Assembly (NCBI RefSeq): GCF_003248605.1
Contig: NZ_QFPF01000002.1
Span: forward strand, 1 to 64,000
Direction of reading: 5' to 3'
DNA: 64,000 bases
Origin: Microbacterium sp.
GTDB lineage: Bacteria > Actinomycetota > Actinomycetes > Actinomycetales > Microbacteriaceae
Part shown: piece by piece, positions 24,824-34,896 of the stretch
Numbering within the stretch: the first letter of the stretch is position 1
Layout of the letters: every line of letters begins with the position of its first letter
Made by a program: the position numbers and the translations under genes
The notes under the pieces: generated by a model
The model's database searches: none
The model's input: the letters and a program-made list of their open reading frames with translations, nothing else
What the model was told of the DNA's origin: nothing

Positions 24824-26884
24824 ATGCGGCACGAACGCCTGCGGAGAGAGACGATCCACTCGCGCGCGGCGGACCTCTCCGCCGGGAGGTCCTTCCCGTG
24901 GCTTGCGGATGGCCTCGTGTTCGGTGGTGACTACAACCCCGAACAGTGGCCCGAATCTCTGTGGCCGGAGGACATCGAGCTGATGACCCGCGCCGGCGTC
25001 AACGTCGTCAACCTCGGGATCTTCTCCTGGGGGCTTCTCGAGCCCCTCGACGGGGTCTTCGAGTGGGCGTGGCTCGATCGCATCATGGGGATGCTCGCGG
25101 GCGCCGGCATCGGGGTGAACCTCGCCACGCCGACGGCCGCACCCCCGATGTGGCTGCTCGACGCGCATCCGGAGATCGCCACCGTCGATGCGCGCGGAGT
25201 GCGCACGTCGCGGGGCGGCCGGTTGGCCTGGTCGCCGAGCTCGCGGACGTTCCGGGACTATGCGCTGCGGATGGTGCGCGCGATCGCGGAGCGTTACGCG
25301 GGGCATCCCGCGCTGCGGTCCTGGCACGTCTCGAACGAGATCGGCAACGAGAACTCCTCGTGCTTCAGCGACGAGACGGCACAGGCGTGGCAGCGGTGGC
25401 TGGAACGCAAGCACGGGACGATCGGTGCACTCAATGCCGCGTGGGGCGCCGCCTTCTGGGGACACACCTACGGCGACTTCGCCCAGGTCATGCCGCCGCG
25501 GGAGGTGCGCACGAGTCACAATCCCGCGCTGCGACTCGACTTCGAGCGGTTCACGTCGGACGCCCTCCTCGGGCACTACGTCGCCGAACGCGACGTTCTG
25601 CGCCAGATCACGCCGGACATCCCGATCACGACGAACTTCATGATCCAGCGCGGACCCGGAGCCGCGGACTACGCACGGTGGGCGCGCGAGGTCGATTTTG
25701 TCGCCAACGACCACTACACGACCGCGGACCACCCGCAGCGTCATGTCGAACTCGCCTTCAGCGCCGATCGGGCACGCGCCGTCGCGACGGGCGAACCGTG
25801 GCTCCTCATCGAGCACTCGACCGCCGCCGTCAACTGGCAGCCGGTGAATGCGGCGAAGGTGCCCGGCGAGATGATGCGCAACACCCTGTCGCACATCGCG
25901 CGGGGCGCGGACGGCGCGATGTTCTTCCAGTGGCGCCAGTCGGCACGCGGCTCCGAGCAGCACCACTCCGCGATGGTGCCCCACGCCGGCAGCGATTCGA
26001 CGATCTATCGCGACGTGGAAAGGCTCGGCGCGGCGTTGAAGGCTTTGGCCCCGATCCGGGGCACGCGGGTCGAGCCCGCCCGGGTGGCGATGATCTTCGA
26101 TCACGACTCGGCGTCGGCGTGGCGAAGCGCGCGCACCCCCAGCGAGGCGCTCGACGTCCTCGATCTGCCGCTCGCTCTCTACGGGCTGCTGCTGGCGCGG
26201 GGCATCAACATCGACGTCCTCCCCGCGGGCGCCGACCTGACGAAGTACGGCGTCGTGCTCCTGCCCACGCAGTATCTCGTCACGGACGCCGATGCCGCCG
26301 CGATCAATCGGGCGGCCGAGCGGGGCGCCCATGTCCTAGTGAGCTACTTCTCGGGCATCGTCGATCACGACAACGCCGTGCGGCTCGGCGGATACCCCGG
26401 CGCATTCCGCGACCTGCTGGGCGTGCGCGTCGATGAGTTCTTCCCGCTCCTGGGAGACGAGCGGGTACAGCTCGACAACGGCTTCACGGCGAGCACCTGG
26501 ACCGAAAGGGTCCGTGTCGACGACGCCGAGATCATCGCGCGCCTCTCGACCGGACCCCTCGCCGGCTCGCCCGCGATCACGCGACGCGTGACGGGGCGGG
26601 GCAGCGCCGTGTACCTGTCCGCGCGGGTATCCGACACCGACCTCGACCAGCTGCTCGAGACGCTGCTGGAGGAGGCCGCGATCGCCCCGATCGCCGTCGC
26701 CGAGCGCGGCGTGGAACTCTCGCGACGAGAGGACGGGTCATCCCGCTACCTCTTCGCGATCAATCACACCGACACCGACCTCACGGTCGAGGCCACGGGC
26801 GTGGATCTGCTCACGGGGGAGCGGCTCGCCGCTCCCGCCACCGTGCCCGCAGGCGCCGTTCGCGTCATCGAGGAGACATCATGA
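24824..26884 (+). CDS. GH42 beta-galactosidase, cytoplasmic
   Basis: A 686-aa GH42 enzyme. VFGGDYNPEQWPESLW opens the TIM barrel. The acid/base is Glu172 in SNEIGNE and the nucleophile is Glu330 in LLIEHSTAAVNWQ. Glutamine amidotransferase-like trimerisation and C-terminal beta domains follow, giving a normal length. No signal peptide. In this context it would take beta-1,2-galactose off xyloglucan oligosaccharides once fucose is gone. Some GH42 members act on arabinosides instead. Stop overlaps the GH31 start by 4 bp. Confidence 0.92.
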   Translation: MRHERLRRETIHSRAADLSAGRSFPWLADGLVFGGDYNPEQWPESLWPEDIELMTRAGVNVVNLGIFSWGLLEPLDGVFEWAWLDRIMGMLAGAGIGVNLATPTAAPPMWLLDAHPEIATVDARGVRTSRGGRLAWSPSSRTFRDYALRMVRAIAERYAGHPALRSWHVSNEIGNENSSCFSDETAQAWQRWLERKHGTIGALNAAWGAAFWGHTYGDFAQVMPPREVRTSHNPALRLDFERFTSDALLGHYVAERDVLRQITPDIPITTNFMIQRGPGAADYARWAREVDFVANDHYTTADHPQRHVELAFSADRARAVATGEPWLLIEHSTAAVNWQPVNAAKVPGEMMRNTLSHIARGADGAMFFQWRQSARGSEQHHSAMVPHAGSDSTIYRDVERLGAALKALAPIRGTRVEPARVAMIFDHDSASAWRSARTPSEALDVLDLPLALYGLLLARGINIDVLPAGADLTKYGVVLLPTQYLVTDADAAAINRAAERGAHVLVSYFSGIVDHDNAVRLGGYPGAFRDLLGVRVDEFFPLLGDERVQLDNGFTASTWTERVRVDDAEIIARLSTGPLAGSPAITRRVTGRGSAVYLSARVSDTDLDQLLETLLEEAAIAPIAVAERGVELSRREDGSSRYLFAINHTDTDLTVEATGVDLLTGERLAAPATVPAGAVRVIEETS

Positions 26885-29115
26885 AGCTGACCGACGGTTT
26901 CTGGGAGCTGCGCCCCGGAGTGAGCGCGGTGTACGGCCAGGAGGCCTACGACATCTGGCGGAGCGAGGACACCGTCGACGGTCCGGGCCTTGTCGTCACA
27001 GCTCCCACGAAGGTGATCGAGCGGCGCGGCGACACGTTGAACCGACCGGTCCTGACGGTCACCCTCTCCTCCCCGCTCGAGGGCGTCGTGCGCGTGCGCA
27101 TCGCGCACCACGAGGGCAGGGCCTGGCACGGTGGGTTCGAACTGCCCGGCGCGTCGACGGGTGGCCGCGGCGCAGCATCCGTCACCGACGCGGGCGGCAC
27201 GCTCACGACGGGAGCGCTCACCGCGAGCGTGCGGCGCGGCGCCCCCTGGTCGCTGTCGTTCGATCACGCCGGCCGACGGCTCACCGGCAGTGGACACAAG
27301 GCGCAGGCCTACGTCGAGATCGACGCCGACGCGCACGTCGACCGCGGGCCCGTCGAGCTCACCCGACACGGCGGCGCCCCCCGCGACCGCACCCTGGTGC
27401 AGGAGCAGCTGGACCTCGGCGTCGGCGAGCTCGTGTACGGCCTCGGCGAGCGGTTCGGGCCCCTCGCCAAGAACGGGCAGAGCGTCGACATCTGGAACGC
27501 CGACGGGGGCACCTCCAGCGAGCAGGCCTACAAGAGCGTGCCGTTCTACGTCTCGAACCGGGGCTACGGGGTACTGGTGAACGACCCCGGCCGGGTGTCG
27601 TTCGAGATCGGCTCGGAATCGGTCGAGCGCGTGCAGTTCTCCGTCGACGGCGAGGTGCTGGAGTACTTCGTCATCGACGGCCCCACGCCCAAGGACGTCC
27701 TGGAGCGGTACACGGCCCTCACCGGCCGCCCTCCCGTCGTGCCCGCGTGGTCGTACGGGCTGTGGCTCTCGACGAGCTTCACGACCGACTACGACGAAGC
27801 GACCGTGACGGGCTTCCTCGAGCAGATGGCGGCGCGGGAGCTGCCCGTCTCGGTGTTCCACTTCGACTGCTTCTGGATGCGCGAGTTCAACTGGTGCGAC
27901 TTCGAGTGGGACCCCCGGGTGTTCCCCGACCCCGACGGCATGCTCGCGCGCCTGCACGAGCGCGACGTGCGCATCAGCGTGTGGATCAACCCCTACATCG
28001 GGCAGCGCTCGCCGCTTTTCGACGAGGCGCGCGCCGCCGGATACCTTGTCCGCCGCCCCGACGGGTCCGTGTGGCAGTGGGACATGTGGCAGGCCGGCAT
28101 GGCGCTGGTCGATTTCACCAATCCGGATGCTGTGGCCTGGTTCCAGGGCAAGCTCCGGGCGCTCGTCGACCAGGGCGTGGACTGCTTCAAGACCGACTTC
28201 GGCGAGCGTATCCCCGTCGATGTGCGCTGGCACGACGGCTCCGATCCCTACCGCATGCACAACCTCTACGCGCAGCTGTACAACAGAGCCGTGCACGATG
28301 TGCTCGTCGACGCGCGCGGCTCGGGCGAGGCCGTGCTCTTCGCGCGGTCGGCCACGGCCGGCGGCCAGACGATGCCCGTGCACTGGGGTGGCGATTCGAC
28401 GTCGACGTTCGAGTCGATGGCCGAGACGCTGCGCGGCGGGCTCTCGCTCGCCTTCAGCGGCTTCGCGCACTGGTCGCACGACATCGGCGGGTTCGAGGGC
28501 ACTCCGGATGCCGGGGTGTACAAGCGCTGGACCGCCTTCGGTCTGCTCTCCAGCCACAGCCGCTTCCACGGTTCGCAGTCCTACCGCGTGCCGTGGGTGT
28601 TCGACGAGGAGGCGGTCGATGTGACGCGCCGATTCACGCACCTGAAGATGCGCCTGATGCCCTACCTCTACGCTGCCGGGCTCGAGGCCGCCGAACGCGG
28701 CACGCCCGTCATGCGACCCATGGCGCTGGAGTTCCCCGACGATCCGGCCGCCGCGTACCTGGACAGGCAGTACATGCTCGGCGCCGACATCCTCGTCGCC
28801 CCCGTCTTCACCGCCTCGGGCGAGGTCGAGTTCTACCTTCCGGAGGGGGAGTGGACCTCTCTCCTCACGGGCGAGACGGCGCACGGCGGGCGATGGCTGC
28901 GCGAGACGCACGGCTTCGACAGCCTCCCGCTGTACGTGCGCCCCGGCGCGGTGATCCCGTGGGGCGCACGCGAGGACCGCCCCGACTACGACTACCTCGA
29001 CGGGCTGCGGCTGCGTGTGTTCGCCGGGGGCGAGGGACAGACTGAGGTGACCGTGACGACGCCGGACGGGCGTGCGGAGACGTTCGCGGTCGATACGACG
29101 AAGGTGACGGAGTGA
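26881..29115 (+). CDS. yicI: GH31 alpha-xylosidase (YicI-like)
   Basis: A 744-aa GH31 enzyme closest to E. coli YicI. The nucleophile Asp439 is in [11 protein letters not shown] and the acid/base Asp505 in HWGGDS; the 66-residue distance is the same as in YicI (Asp416 and Asp482). YicI's KTDFGERIP motif separates alpha-xylosidases from most alpha-glucosidases. It should release alpha-1,6-xylose from the non-reducing end of isoprimeverose-type xyloglucan oligosaccharides. Cytoplasmic; overlaps both neighbours by 4 bp, indicating translational coupling. Confidence 0.93.
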   Translation: MKLTDGFWELRPGVSAVYGQEAYDIWRSEDTVDGPGLVVTAPTKVIERRGDTLNRPVLTVTLSSPLEGVVRVRIAHHEGRAWHGGFELPGASTGGRGAASVTDAGGTLTTGALTASVRRGAPWSLSFDHAGRRLTGSGHKAQAYVEIDADAHVDRGPVELTRHGGAPRDRTLVQEQLDLGVGELVYGLGERFGPLAKNGQSVDIWNADGGTSSEQAYKSVPFYVSNRGYGVLVNDPGRVSFEIGSESVERVQFSVDGEVLEYFVIDGPTPKDVLERYTALTGRPPVVPAWSYGLWLSTSFTTDYDEATVTGFLEQMAARELPVSVFHFDCFWMREFNWCDFEWDPRVFPDPDGMLARLHERDVRISVWINPYIGQRSPLFDEARAAGYLVRRPDGSVWQWDMWQAGMALVDFTNPDAVAWFQGKLRALVDQGVDCFKTDFGERIPVDVRWHDGSDPYRMHNLYAQLYNRAVHDVLVDARGSGEAVLFARSATAGGQTMPVHWGGDSTSTFESMAETLRGGLSLAFSGFAHWSHDIGGFEGTPDAGVYKRWTAFGLLSSHSRFHGSQSYRVPWVFDEEAVDVTRRFTHLKMRLMPYLYAAGLEAAERGTPVMRPMALEFPDDPAAAYLDRQYMLGADILVAPVFTASGEVEFYLPEGEWTSLLTGETAHGGRWLRETHGFDSLPLYVRPGAVIPWGAREDRPDYDYLDGLRLRVFAGGEGQTEVTVTTPDGRAETFAVDTTKVTE

Positions 29116-30551
29116 GCATGGCGCAGCAGGGCAGCAGAGACTACCGGGACTCGGGTCTCGTCTTTCCCGAGGGTTTCACCTTCGGGTCGGCGACGGCGTC
29201 GTATCAGGTCGAGGGCGCGTTCGACGAGGACGGCCGCGGGCCCTCGATCTGGGACACGTTCAGCAAGACCCCCGGCAAGGTGTGGAACGGCGACACGGGC
29301 GATGTCGCATGCGACCACTACCACCGCGTCGACGAGGACCTCGATCTCATGAAGGAGCTCGGCCTCGGCGCCTACCGGTTCTCGATCGCCTGGCCCCGCA
29401 TCCAGCCGACCGGCTCAGGAACCGTGAATCAGGCGGGCATCGACTTCTACTCGCGCCTCGTCGACGGCCTGCTCGAGCGCGGCATCCGACCCGTCGCGAC
29501 GCTGTACCACTGGGACCTGCCGCAGCCGCTCGAGGATGCCGGGGGCTGGGCCTCGCGCGCCACCGCCGAGGCGTTCGAGCGCTACGCCGAGATCATGGGC
29601 GCCGCGCTCGGCGACCGGGTGCACACCTGGACCACCCTGAACGAGCCGTGGTGCTCGGCATACCTCGGTTACGGACAGGGTGGACACGCCCCGGGGCGGC
29701 ACGAGCCGGCGGCCGCGCTCGCCGCGGTGCACCACCTGAACCTCGCCCACGGCCGCGCGGTGCAGGCGCTGCGGACCACCTCGACCGGCGACCCGGACTA
29801 CTCCGTGACCCTCAATTTCCATGTGCTTCGGGGGCAGGGCGAGGGTGCCGCCGAGGCGATGCGCCGCATCGACGCGCTGGCGAACCGCGCCTTCACGGGG
29901 CCCATGCTGCGCGGGGAGTACCCGGCCGACCTGCTCGAGGACACGGCATCCGTCACCGACTGGTCGTTCGTGCGCGAGGGCGACCTCGCGGCGATCCACC
30001 AGCCGATCGACGTGCTGGGCGTCAACTACTACTCCACCGCCACGGTGCGCCTGTGGGACGGCGTCTCGCCCAGGCAGGCGCACGACGGTCACAAGGGCGC
30101 CGAGGGTGGCACCGCGTGGCCCGGCAGCAACGAGATCGTCGAGTTCGTGGAGCAGCCCGGCCCCTACACCGCCATGGGCTGGAACATCGCCCCGGAGGGC
30201 CTCGAGGAGCTGCTGCTGTCGCTGCGCGAGCAGTTCCCGGATCAGCCGCTCATGGTGACCGAGAACGGCGCCGCCTTCGACGACGAGGTCGCCGAGGACG
30301 GGTCGGTGCCCGATCCCGAACGGCTCGACTACCTGCGCCGGCACTTCACCGCCGCGCACCGCGCGATGCAGGCCGGGGTCGACCTGCGCGGGTACTTCGT
30401 CTGGTCGCTGCTGGACAACTTCGAGTGGGGCTACGGCTACGCCAAGCGTTTCGGCATCGTGCGCGTCGACTTCGACACCCTCGAGCGCACGGTCAAGGAC
30501 TCCGGCCTCTGGTATCGCGAACTGGCGACCACGCGGGTGCTGCCCGGGTGA
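29112..30551 (+). CDS. GH1 beta-glucosidase
   Basis: A 479-aa GH1 beta-glycosidase of usual length. [14 protein letters not shown] at the N-terminus and the two catalytic Glu residues, Glu178 in TLNEPW (acid/base) and Glu384 in VTENGAA (nucleophile), are intact. It should hydrolyse the beta-1,4-glucan backbone once xylose side chains have been removed, or cellobiose. Cytoplasmic. It is the last gene of the operon and is followed by a large inverted repeat. Confidence 0.93.
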   Translation: MSMAQQGSRDYRDSGLVFPEGFTFGSATASYQVEGAFDEDGRGPSIWDTFSKTPGKVWNGDTGDVACDHYHRVDEDLDLMKELGLGAYRFSIAWPRIQPTGSGTVNQAGIDFYSRLVDGLLERGIRPVATLYHWDLPQPLEDAGGWASRATAEAFERYAEIMGAALGDRVHTWTTLNEPWCSAYLGYGQGGHAPGRHEPAAALAAVHHLNLAHGRAVQALRTTSTGDPDYSVTLNFHVLRGQGEGAAEAMRRIDALANRAFTGPMLRGEYPADLLEDTASVTDWSFVREGDLAAIHQPIDVLGVNYYSTATVRLWDGVSPRQAHDGHKGAEGGTAWPGSNEIVEFVEQPGPYTAMGWNIAPEGLEELLLSLREQFPDQPLMVTENGAAFDDEVAEDGSVPDPERLDYLRRHFTAAHRAMQAGVDLRGYFVWSLLDNFEWGYGYAKRFGIVRVDFDTLERTVKDSGLWYRELATTRVLPG

Positions 30552-30555
30552 CGTC

Positions 30556-30623
30556 TGCACGACCGGTCGGGCCGGGGCGCCTCACCCGTCACACGGTGGC
30601 ACTCCCGCCCCGCCGGTCGTGCA
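30556..30623 (+). terminator. Long interrupted inverted repeat after the GH1 gene
   Basis: Outer arms TGCACGACCGG (30556-30566) and CCGGTCGTGCA (30613-30623) pair perfectly over 11 bp. After a 6-nt bulge on the left, CGGGGCG (30573-30579) pairs with CGCCCCG (30606-30612). The structure starts 5 bp after the operon stop codon. It lacks a U-tract but is strong enough to end transcription of the glycosidase operon. Confidence 0.6.
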
Positions 30624-30694
30624 ATCGGTCGTGTGCGAGCACCTCACAGCCCGCTCGCAGGCCCGATGTCTGCGGGCGGGCTTAGTCTGCCGTG

Positions 30695-30994
30695 GTGACC
30701 GAGTTGATTTTCGAGAAGCAGCCCGACGCCTCGCGCTGGACCCTGCGCCGCGGCGACGACCTTGTCAGCGTGCTCGACTACCGCGACGACGGACAGACCG
30801 TCGCGATGACCCGCGCCTACACGATTCCGACGTTCCGCGGCCACGGATATGCGGGCGAGGTCGTCGAGCGCGCCGTCTCCGAGCTCGAGGCGGCCGGAGA
30901 CCGGTCGGTGAGCCCGGTGTGCTGGTACGTCGCCGACTGGTTCGCCGCGCACCCCGAGCGCCGCGGCATCCTCGCGCAGCGGCGCAGCGCGTAG
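30695..30994 (+). CDS. Short GNAT-type N-acetyltransferase (YjdJ-like)
   Basis: A 99-aa protein of the small GCN5-related family: VSVLDYRDDGQTVAMTRAYT, then the acetyl-CoA loop FRGHGYAGEVVERAV, and CWYVADWFAAHPE near the C-terminus. Start GTG 30695 fits TAGTCT-N6-GTG (the other GTG is at 30692). It lies between the glycosidase operon and the fucose genes and is probably unrelated to either. Substrate unknown. Confidence 0.8.
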   Translation: MTELIFEKQPDASRWTLRRGDDLVSVLDYRDDGQTVAMTRAYTIPTFRGHGYAGEVVERAVSELEAAGDRSVSPVCWYVADWFAAHPERRGILAQRRSA

Positions 30995-31004
30995 CACCAT
31001 CTAG

Positions 31005-31026
31005 ACATCGGATGTATCGCTAGGCT
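31005..31026 (+). promoter_or_regulatory. Operator ACATCGGATGT (site 2) with leaderless -10 of the FadR-type regulator
   Basis: The palindrome ACATC-G-GATGT (31005-31015) stands 5 bp upstream of TAGGCT (31021-31026), which is the -10 of a leaderless transcript (6 nt to GTG 31033). CCATCTAGACATCGGATGT agrees with the 34804-34822 sequence at 17 of 19 positions. Its position in front of the regulator's own gene points to autoregulation. Confidence 0.7.
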
Positions 31027-31032
31027 GGTTGC

Positions 31033-31701
31033 GTGGCCGTGACAGACGAGGCGATCCTCCGCATCAAAGAGATGATCGTCTCGGGGCAGATGCCGCCGGG
31101 CTCGCGGCTTCCGCCCGAGAAGGAGCTGAGTGACGCGCTCGGCCTCTCCCGCAGCTCGCTCCGCGAGGCGGTCAAGGCGCTCGAGGTCATCCGCGTGCTC
31201 GACGTGCGCCGCGGGGACGGCACGTATGTGACGAGCCTCGAGCCCCGCCTGCTGCACGAGGCGCTCACCTTCGTCGTCGATCTGCATCAGGACGACTCGA
31301 TCCTCGAGATCCTCGCGGTGCGGCGCATGCTCGAGCCTCAGGCTGCGGCGGCCGCGGCTCAGCGGGCCACCGCACCGGCGCTCGCCGCGCTCGCCGCGGC
31401 GGTGGAGGTGTCGCCGGACGCCGACGTCGAAGGCCTGGTCGCTCATGACGTCGAGTTCCACCACGCCATCGCCGAGGCGGCGGGCAACGCCTATCTGACG
31501 AGCCTGCTCGACTCCCTCTCGAGTCACACCGTGCGGGCCCGTGTCTGGCGCGGTATCACCGAGGGTGGCTCGGTCGCCCGCACCATCGATGAGCACCGGG
31601 CGATCCTGGCCGCGGTCGAGGATCACGACGCCGAGCTGGCGGCGGCCCTCATGGTCGCCCATGTCTCCGGGGTGGAGAGATGGCTGCGCCAGGCGCTCTG
31701 A
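31033..31701 (+). CDS. FadR/GntR-family regulator (FCD domain) of L-fucose genes
   Basis: A 222-aa GntR regulator. The N-terminal winged helix (SGQMPPGSRLPPEKELSDAL, SRSSLREAVKALE) is followed by an FCD ligand-binding domain with the Asp/His metal-site pattern around HDVEFHHAIAEAAGN and the later His in DEHRAILAAV. FCD proteins commonly sense acidic sugar intermediates; fuconate would fit here. The lactonase gene starts within its 3' end, so regulator and pathway are co-expressed. Predicted to bind ACATC(C/G)GATGT at three promoters in this window. Confidence 0.88.
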   Translation: MAVTDEAILRIKEMIVSGQMPPGSRLPPEKELSDALGLSRSSLREAVKALEVIRVLDVRRGDGTYVTSLEPRLLHEALTFVVDLHQDDSILEILAVRRMLEPQAAAAAAQRATAPALAALAAAVEVSPDADVEGLVAHDVEFHHAIAEAAGNAYLTSLLDSLSSHTVRARVWRGITEGGSVARTIDEHRAILAAVEDHDAELAAALMVAHVSGVERWLRQAL

Positions 31702-32546
31702 CCTCGGGGATCCTCGATGCCCACGCGCACGTGTGGGACCCGGGCACGCTGCGCTATCCGTGGCTCGACGGGCACCCCGCGCTCGCTCGCGCCCGGCTTC
31801 CGTCCGAGCTCGACGACGCTGCCGGACGGGTGTCGGGTTGGGTGTTCGTCGAGGCAGACGCGCGCATCGAGGATGCACAGGCCGAGGTCGAGTGGGTGGC
31901 GGCGCTCGAATGGCGGGGTCTCGCCGGGCTCGTCGCGCACGTCGACCTGGCCGACCCGGCCTTGGGGCAGGCCCTCGACGGCTTCGCCGCGCACCCGCTC
32001 GTGTGCGGCGTGCGCGCCACGCTGCAGAACCGGCCGGTCGGCCACCTGCGCGAGTCCGCGGTGGGGCGCGGGCTCGCCGCCGTCGCCGCGAGAGGTCTCG
32101 TCTTCGACGCCTGCGTGCGCGCGGGCCAGCTCGACGAGCTGGCGAGCGCCCTCGAGCGCGTCCCCGACCTCCCGGTCGTGATCGATCACCTGGGCAAACC
32201 GCCGATCGCGCAGGGTGTGCACAGCGAAGCGGGAGCCGCGTGGGAGCGGGCGTGGCGCCGGCTGGCGGGCCTGCCTGCCGTGCACGTGAAGTGCTCGGGT
32301 TTCGCCGCCGAGGTCGCCGACCACGATCTGCTGCGTGCGCACGTGCCGGGGTTCCTGGCGGTGACCGCCCGTCTGTTCGGCTCCCGGCGCTGCATGTTCG
32401 GCAGCGACTGGCCGGTGAGCGGGGTGGATGCCGGGGGTCTGTCGACCGCGCAGGCCATCGACATCGTCGGTGCGGCGTTCGCGCCGCAGGAGCACGTCGC
32501 GGTGTTCGGCGGCACCGCGCGCAGGTTCTACGGTCTCTCGGGCTGA
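31680..32546 (+). CDS. Amidohydrolase: predicted L-fucono-1,5-lactonase
   Basis: A 288-aa TIM-barrel metal hydrolase of the COG3618 type. The HxH metal motif is in ILDAHAHVWDP and the final Asp in MFGSDWPVSG; VIDHLGKPPI lies between. Family members include lactonases for L-fucono-, L-rhamnono- and other sugar lactones. The neighbours (L-fuconate dehydratase and fucose dehydrogenase) indicate the fuconolactone role, the second step of L-fucose oxidation. It overlaps the regulator gene by 22 bp. Confidence 0.85.
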   Translation: MAAPGALTSGILDAHAHVWDPGTLRYPWLDGHPALARARLPSELDDAAGRVSGWVFVEADARIEDAQAEVEWVAALEWRGLAGLVAHVDLADPALGQALDGFAAHPLVCGVRATLQNRPVGHLRESAVGRGLAAVAARGLVFDACVRAGQLDELASALERVPDLPVVIDHLGKPPIAQGVHSEAGAAWERAWRRLAGLPAVHVKCSGFAAEVADHDLLRAHVPGFLAVTARLFGSRRCMFGSDWPVSGVDAGGLSTAQAIDIVGAAFAPQEHVAVFGGTARRFYGLSG

Positions 32547-33484
32547 AACGCCTCGGTGAGGCCCTCGTCGCGCAGCTCGTCCCACAGCGCGTCGGGGATC
32601 ACCGAGCGGGCATGCTCGAGGTTGGCGCGCAGCGACGAGACGCGAGCGGTGCCGACGACCACCTCGTCGACCGCGGGATGCCGCAGCGGAAACTGCAGCG
32701 CCGCGGCCGGCAGCGCGACGCCGTGCCGTCCGCAGATCCGGGCCAGCCGCCGAGCGCGCGCGGCGACGTCGGGCGGCACGTCGCCGTAGTCGTAGTGCGC
32801 GGATTCGGGGCGGTCGACCGCGAGCAGGCCCGAGTTGAACACGGCGGCCGCGACGACGCGCACGCCCCGCTCGGCGCACAGCGGCAGCAGCTCCTCGGCC
32901 GCCGGCTGCTCGAGCAGGGTGTATCGGCCGGCGATCATGACGGCGTCGACGTCGGCTTCTCGCACGGCCCGCAGCGCAGCATCCACCGTGTTCACGCCCA
33001 CCCCCACCGACGACACGACGCCTCGATCGCGCAGGGCGATCAGCGCGGGCAGGCCGATCCCGATGCCGGCATCGAGGTCGTAGACGTCGGGGTCGTGCAG
33101 GAACAGGGTGTCGACACGGTCGAGGCCCAGGCGCCTCAGCGAGTCGTCGAGGCTTCGCGCGACGCCGGCGGGGGAGGGATCCCACCGGCGCACGAGGTCG
33201 TCGGGGACGACGAAGCCCTCGGTGTCGCGGCCGGAGCGCGGGCCGGGGTTCGGCTCGAGCACCCGGCCGACCTTCGTCGACACGACAAACCCGTCGCGGG
33301 GTCTGCCGGCGAGGAAGGCCCCCAGGCGCCGCTCCGACAGCCCGAGCCCGTAGTGGGGCGCCGTGTCGAACGAGCGGATGCCGCCCGCCCACGCCGCCTC
33401 GAGCACGGCCTCGGCGTCGGTGTCATCGACCTCGCGGTAGAGGTTGCCGAGCGATGCCGCGCCGAATCCGAGGCGCTCGATCAT
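32528..33484 (-). CDS. Aldo/keto reductase: D-threo-aldose 1-dehydrogenase (L-fucose dehydrogenase)
   Basis: A 318-aa AKR of the D-threo-aldose dehydrogenase type, recognised by [32 protein letters not shown] and [10 protein letters not shown], which differ from ordinary AKRs. Tetrad Asp and Tyr are in FDTAPHYG, Lys in STKVGR and His in [10 protein letters not shown]. Such enzymes oxidise L-fucose to L-fuconolactone with NAD(P). The start at 33484 overlaps the dehydratase stop by 4 bp, so they form an operon. A longer upstream frame is ignored because family similarity starts at MIERLGFG. Confidence 0.85.
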   Translation of the reverse strand: MIERLGFGAASLGNLYREVDDTDAEAVLEAAWAGGIRSFDTAPHYGLGLSERRLGAFLAGRPRDGFVVSTKVGRVLEPNPGPRSGRDTEGFVVPDDLVRRWDPSPAGVARSLDDSLRRLGLDRVDTLFLHDPDVYDLDAGIGIGLPALIALRDRGVVSSVGVGVNTVDAALRAVREADVDAVMIAGRYTLLEQPAAEELLPLCAERGVRVVAAAVFNSGLLAVDRPESAHYDYGDVPPDVAARARRLARICGRHGVALPAAALQFPLRHPAVDEVVVGTARVSSLRANLEHARSVIPDALWDELRDEGLTEAFQPERP

Positions 33485-34788
33485 GCGGTCGGGACCCCCG
33501 TGACGCGGTCGCCGTAGCGCGCGATGGAGGCAGCGTGCATCTCGGTGCCCGCGCCGGCGGCGAGGGGCGCACGGTAGCGGCCGTCCCGGACGTCGGTCGG
33601 GGTGACGAAGTGCTCGTGCAGGTGGTCGACGTATTCGATCATGCGGCCCTCCATCGTGCCCGAGACCGCGACGAAGTCGAACATCGACAGGTGCTGCACG
33701 GCCTCGCACAGGCCGACCCCGCCCGCGTGCGGGCACACCGGCACCCCGAACTTCGCCGCGAGAAGCAGATGCGCGATGTTCTCGTTCACGCCGCCGACCC
33801 GCGCCGCGTCGATCTGCATGACCTGCAGGGCGTCGGCCTGGAGGAACTGCTTGAACATCACCCGGTTGTGGGCATGCTCGCCGGTCGCGACCCGCACGGG
33901 GGCGATGCCGCGGGCGATGCTCGCGTGGCCGAGGATGTCGTCGGGGCTCGTCGGCTCCTCGACCCAGGCGAGGCCGAAGGGCGCGAGCTCGCGCACCCAG
34001 GCGATCGCGGTGCCGACGTCCCAGCGCTGGTTCGCGTCGATCGCGATCGGAAAGTCATCGCCGCACACCTCCCGGGCGATGCGCAGACGCCGGATGTCGT
34101 CGTCCAGGCTCGTGCCGACCTTGAGCTTGATCTGCCGGTACCCGTCGGCGATCGCCTCGCGGCACAGCCGGGCGAGCTTCTCGTCGGAGTACCCGAGCCA
34201 GCCGGGGCTGGTGGTGTAGGCGGGGTAGCCCTCGGCGAGCAGGACGCGCTCGCGTTCGTCGCGACCCGGGGCCGCGGCCTCGAGGATCGCGATCGCCTCG
34301 TCACGGGTGAGCGCGTCGCTGAGGTAGCGGTAGTCGACGAGGTCGGCGATCTCGGCGGGGCTCATCCGCGACAGCAGCCGCCAGAGCGGCAGGCCCGCGC
34401 GCTTGGCCTTGAGGTCCCACAGCGCGTTCACGACCGCGCCGATCGCCATGTGCATCACGCCCTTCTCGGGGCCGAGCCAGCGCAGTTGCGAGTCGTGCGT
34501 GAGCAGGGCGGATGCCGCGCCCATGTCGGCGAGCAGCGCTTCGGCGTCGCGGCCCACCAGGTGGCCCTCGAGGGCCCGGATCGCGGCGACCTGCACGTCG
34601 TTGCCGCGCCCGATCGTGAACGCGAAGGCGTGCCCCGCGAGCCCCGCGTCGGCGCCCGTCGCATCGGTGGTGATCGTGACGTAGGCCGCCGAGTAGTCCG
34701 GATCGGGGTTCATCGCGTCGGAGCCGTCGAGCGACAGCGACGTCGGAAAGCGGATGTCGGCCGTCGCGACGGAGGTGATCGTGCTCAT
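33481..34788 (-). CDS. L-fuconate dehydratase (enolase superfamily)
   Basis: A 435-aa enolase-superfamily acid sugar dehydratase of L-fuconate dehydratase length. The catalytic Lys pair is in IKLKVG (221 and 223), metal ligands Asp251 (IDANQ), Glu277 (WVEEP) and Glu304 (TGEH), and the general acid/base His354 in CPHAGGVGL. It converts L-fuconate to 2-keto-3-deoxy-L-fuconate. ATG 34788 ([10 protein letters not shown]) is preferred over the upstream frame start at 34815. Divergent from the FAH gene across the site-3 operator. Confidence 0.92.
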   Translation of the reverse strand: MSTITSVATADIRFPTSLSLDGSDAMNPDPDYSAAYVTITTDATGADAGLAGHAFAFTIGRGNDVQVAAIRALEGHLVGRDAEALLADMGAASALLTHDSQLRWLGPEKGVMHMAIGAVVNALWDLKAKRAGLPLWRLLSRMSPAEIADLVDYRYLSDALTRDEAIAILEAAAPGRDERERVLLAEGYPAYTTSPGWLGYSDEKLARLCREAIADGYRQIKLKVGTSLDDDIRRLRIAREVCGDDFPIAIDANQRWDVGTAIAWVRELAPFGLAWVEEPTSPDDILGHASIARGIAPVRVATGEHAHNRVMFKQFLQADALQVMQIDAARVGGVNENIAHLLLAAKFGVPVCPHAGGVGLCEAVQHLSMFDFVAVSGTMEGRMIEYVDHLHEHFVTPTDVRDGRYRAPLAAGAGTEMHAASIARYGDRVTGVPTA

Positions 34789-34805
34789 GAGGTGCTCACA
34801 GCGCC

Positions 34806-34842
34806 ATCTAAACATCCGATGTCTGCGCGGTCAAATGATAAT
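34806..34842. promoter_or_regulatory. Divergent fucose promoter with operator ACATCCGATGT (site 3)
   Basis: The palindrome ACATCCGATGT (34812-34822) lies between the dehydratase gene (minus) and the FAH gene (plus). On the plus strand a GATAAT -10 preceded by AAT (34837-34842) is 14 bp further on, so the operator covers its -35 region. On the minus strand TTAGAT (plus ATCTAA, 34806-34811) touches the operator and is a possible -10. Regulator binding would block both directions. Confidence 0.65.
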
Positions 34843-34896
34843 GTGGGCCGAAGCGGGGGCACGAACGCCCCCAGCGATCAGATGTTCGGGAGTTCT

